Positions 6,992 through 7,816 of a DNA stretch of 7,816 nucleotides are shown here, one piece after another (within the stretch, counting starts at the first letter, position 1; every line of letters starts with the position of its first letter). Made by a program: the position numbers and the translations under genes. Origin of the DNA: Selenomonadaceae bacterium (lineage in GTDB: Bacteria; Bacillota; Negativicutes; Selenomonadales; Selenomonadaceae); NCBI GenBank assembly GCA_016286075.1, contig JAEERZ010000104.1, positions 1 to 7,816 of the forward strand. Direction: 5' to 3'. The notes under the pieces are model-generated. The model saw only the letters and a list, made by a program, of their open reading frames with translations, searched no databases and was not told where the DNA came from.

Positions 6992-7033
6992 TTGGAGTAT
7001 ATTGAGGGAAAGACAGAAGAGGGAGATTGATTA

Positions 7034-7816
7034 ATGGAAAAGCTTGTTCATATTTTTTGCGGTCCAAAGCTTTCCGATCTTCCGCAGCAAGCGTTGTTAG
7101 AGTGTTCGAGAAATTTTCTCGGCATGGTAAGCAATGAGCCGATCACCGGTGAAGTGGAAGGCTTGGACGGCGTCCGATTGGATTTCAATGTGGGATTGCG
7201 CCTCCAAATCCCGGCAGGTAATTGGCATGTTAATATCCGTGACGGGAACAGCGGCATTGTCTTTTTTGATGAGGACGTATCGGATATCCTGCTGGTTTCT
7301 GCCGAGAAATATTTCATTCCATGGGAGGTCTCCCTGTCGCTGGATGGAAAGCCCGTCTTTTCTCATCGATATTCGGCGGAGGGACAGCTCGTCTGTTTTC
7401 ATTATTTTGAAACCGGTATGGGCGATCATATTCTATTATTCACCTATATGGAGAAATTCCGGCGCGTTCATCGTTGTCGTGCAGCCTGTTTTGTCGCCCC
7501 TTATTTGCGGGATCTCATCCGCTCCTATTACCCGGAGATTGAGTGCTATGACGAAGGACAAAAACCGCAGGATTCATATGCTACTTATTATTTAGCTCCT
7601 AATTTTAACCCTGTCATGATGTCGGAGACAATCCGTACCATGCCTATGGAATATTGTGGAAGGGAACTGCTGGGGTTGCCGAGAGCGGATAAAATTGTAT
7701 ATCGTCCAATGAAGCCCAGACAAATCCAGGAACCATATGTTTGTATAGCCGTCCAAACCTCTGCTACATTTAAAGCATGGTTGAATCCGACCGGTTGGGA
7801 GCAAGTGGTCCTTTAT
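7034..7816 (+). CDS. Probable autotransporter O-heptosyltransferase (TibC/Aah-like), N-terminal part
   Basis: The frame is open from an ATG at 7034 (GAGGGAG 8 bases upstream) through the last base of the window: 261 residues, 3' end missing. I recognise the layout of the strand-loop-strand autotransporter O-heptosyltransferase family: a beta-rich N-terminal part (about 1-120, with GVRLDFNVGLRLQIP and GIVFFDEDVSDILL), a Rossmann-like start at FETGMGDHILLF (125-136), YYLAPN (185-190), and the beginning of a second Rossmann domain at EPYVCIAVQTSATFKAWL (233-250), where the K.W pattern resembles the nucleotide-sugar site of GT9 heptosyltransferases. Known members (TibC, Aah) transfer heptose from ADP-heptose to Ser of autotransporter adhesins in the cytoplasm before export. 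The Cys-rich metal-binding segment of TibC would lie beyond the window. It starts 42 bases after ruvB, with no terminator between. The family is recalled, not searched; the substrate is inference. Lower G+C than its neighbours. Confidence 0.75.
   Translation, partial: MEKLVHIFCGPKLSDLPQQALLECSRNFLGMVSNEPITGEVEGLDGVRLDFNVGLRLQIPAGNWHVNIRDGNSGIVFFDEDVSDILLVSAEKYFIPWEVSLSLDGKPVFSHRYSAEGQLVCFHYFETGMGDHILLFTYMEKFRRVHRCRAACFVAPYLRDLIRSYYPEIECYDEGQKPQDSYATYYLAPNFNPVMMSETIRTMPMEYCGRELLGLPRADKIVYRPMKPRQIQEPYVCIAVQTSATFKAWLNPTGWEQVVLY

Noticed and set aside
6978..7003. TTGACG and TATATT before the last gene, as a promoter
   Set aside because: The hexamers are reasonable but the spacer is only 14 bases, well short of the usual 16-18, so I do not call a promoter.
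7134..7595. A 153-codon plus-strand frame within the last gene
   Set aside because: It is in a different frame from the heptosyltransferase, which is open over its full 261 codons with a good ribosome site and recognisable family pattern. The 153-codon product has no recognisable motif.
1..7816. CRISPR arrays, tRNA or rRNA genes, insertion sequences, toxin-antitoxin pairs
   Set aside because: I saw no spaced direct repeats, no cloverleaf-like segments, no transposase motifs and no room between the genes for such elements.

Overview
The window reads as a stretch of a chromosome from a diderm Firmicute of the class Negativicutes, most likely a Selenomonas-like organism. The reasons are the Firmicute-type proteins (a short SecD separate from SecF, and RecJ with the Firmicute-style C-terminal domain), combined with a gene at the right edge that resembles outer-membrane autotransporter heptosyltransferases. 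This assignment comes from recalled protein families, not from a database search. All genes lie on the plus strand and coding density is very high; no gene-free stretch exceeds about 75 bases.

Layout: positions 1-555 hold the 3' end of a SpoIIE/RsbU-type PP2C phosphatase gene whose two recognisable metal-ligand aspartates are both glutamate. Positions 596-2732 hold secD and secF, overlapping by 8 bases, which encode the membrane partner of the Sec translocon. A rho-independent terminator follows secF (about 2742-2779). Then comes recJ (start most likely the TTG at 2805, end 4772), encoding a single-strand-specific 5'-3' exonuclease. A 72-base gap with a perfect extended -10 promoter motif, and a possible degenerate LexA box over the predicted start point, leads into ruvC-ruvA-ruvB (4845-6991), the Holliday-junction resolvase and branch-migration motor. 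From 7034 to the window end lies the first 261 codons of a probable autotransporter O-heptosyltransferase (TibC/Aah-like); its base composition is lower in G+C than that of the genes before it.

Functionally there are three blocks: protein export (secDF), recombination and repair (recJ plus ruvCAB), and probable surface glycosylation (the last gene). RecJ resects DNA early in recombinational repair and RuvABC finishes it, so their adjacency makes sense. It nevertheless differs from common Firmicute orders, where ruvAB is followed by queA-tgt-yajC-secDF and recJ by apt-relA.

Most of the window is ordinary housekeeping sequence. The points worth a second look are the D-to-E changes in the phosphatase, the promoter/LexA-like element before ruvC, the terminator just ahead of recJ, the preponderance of TTG/GTG starts, one odd residue in RuvB, and the heptosyltransferase at the right edge. 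I see no CRISPR array, tRNA, rRNA, insertion sequence or clearly novel system.
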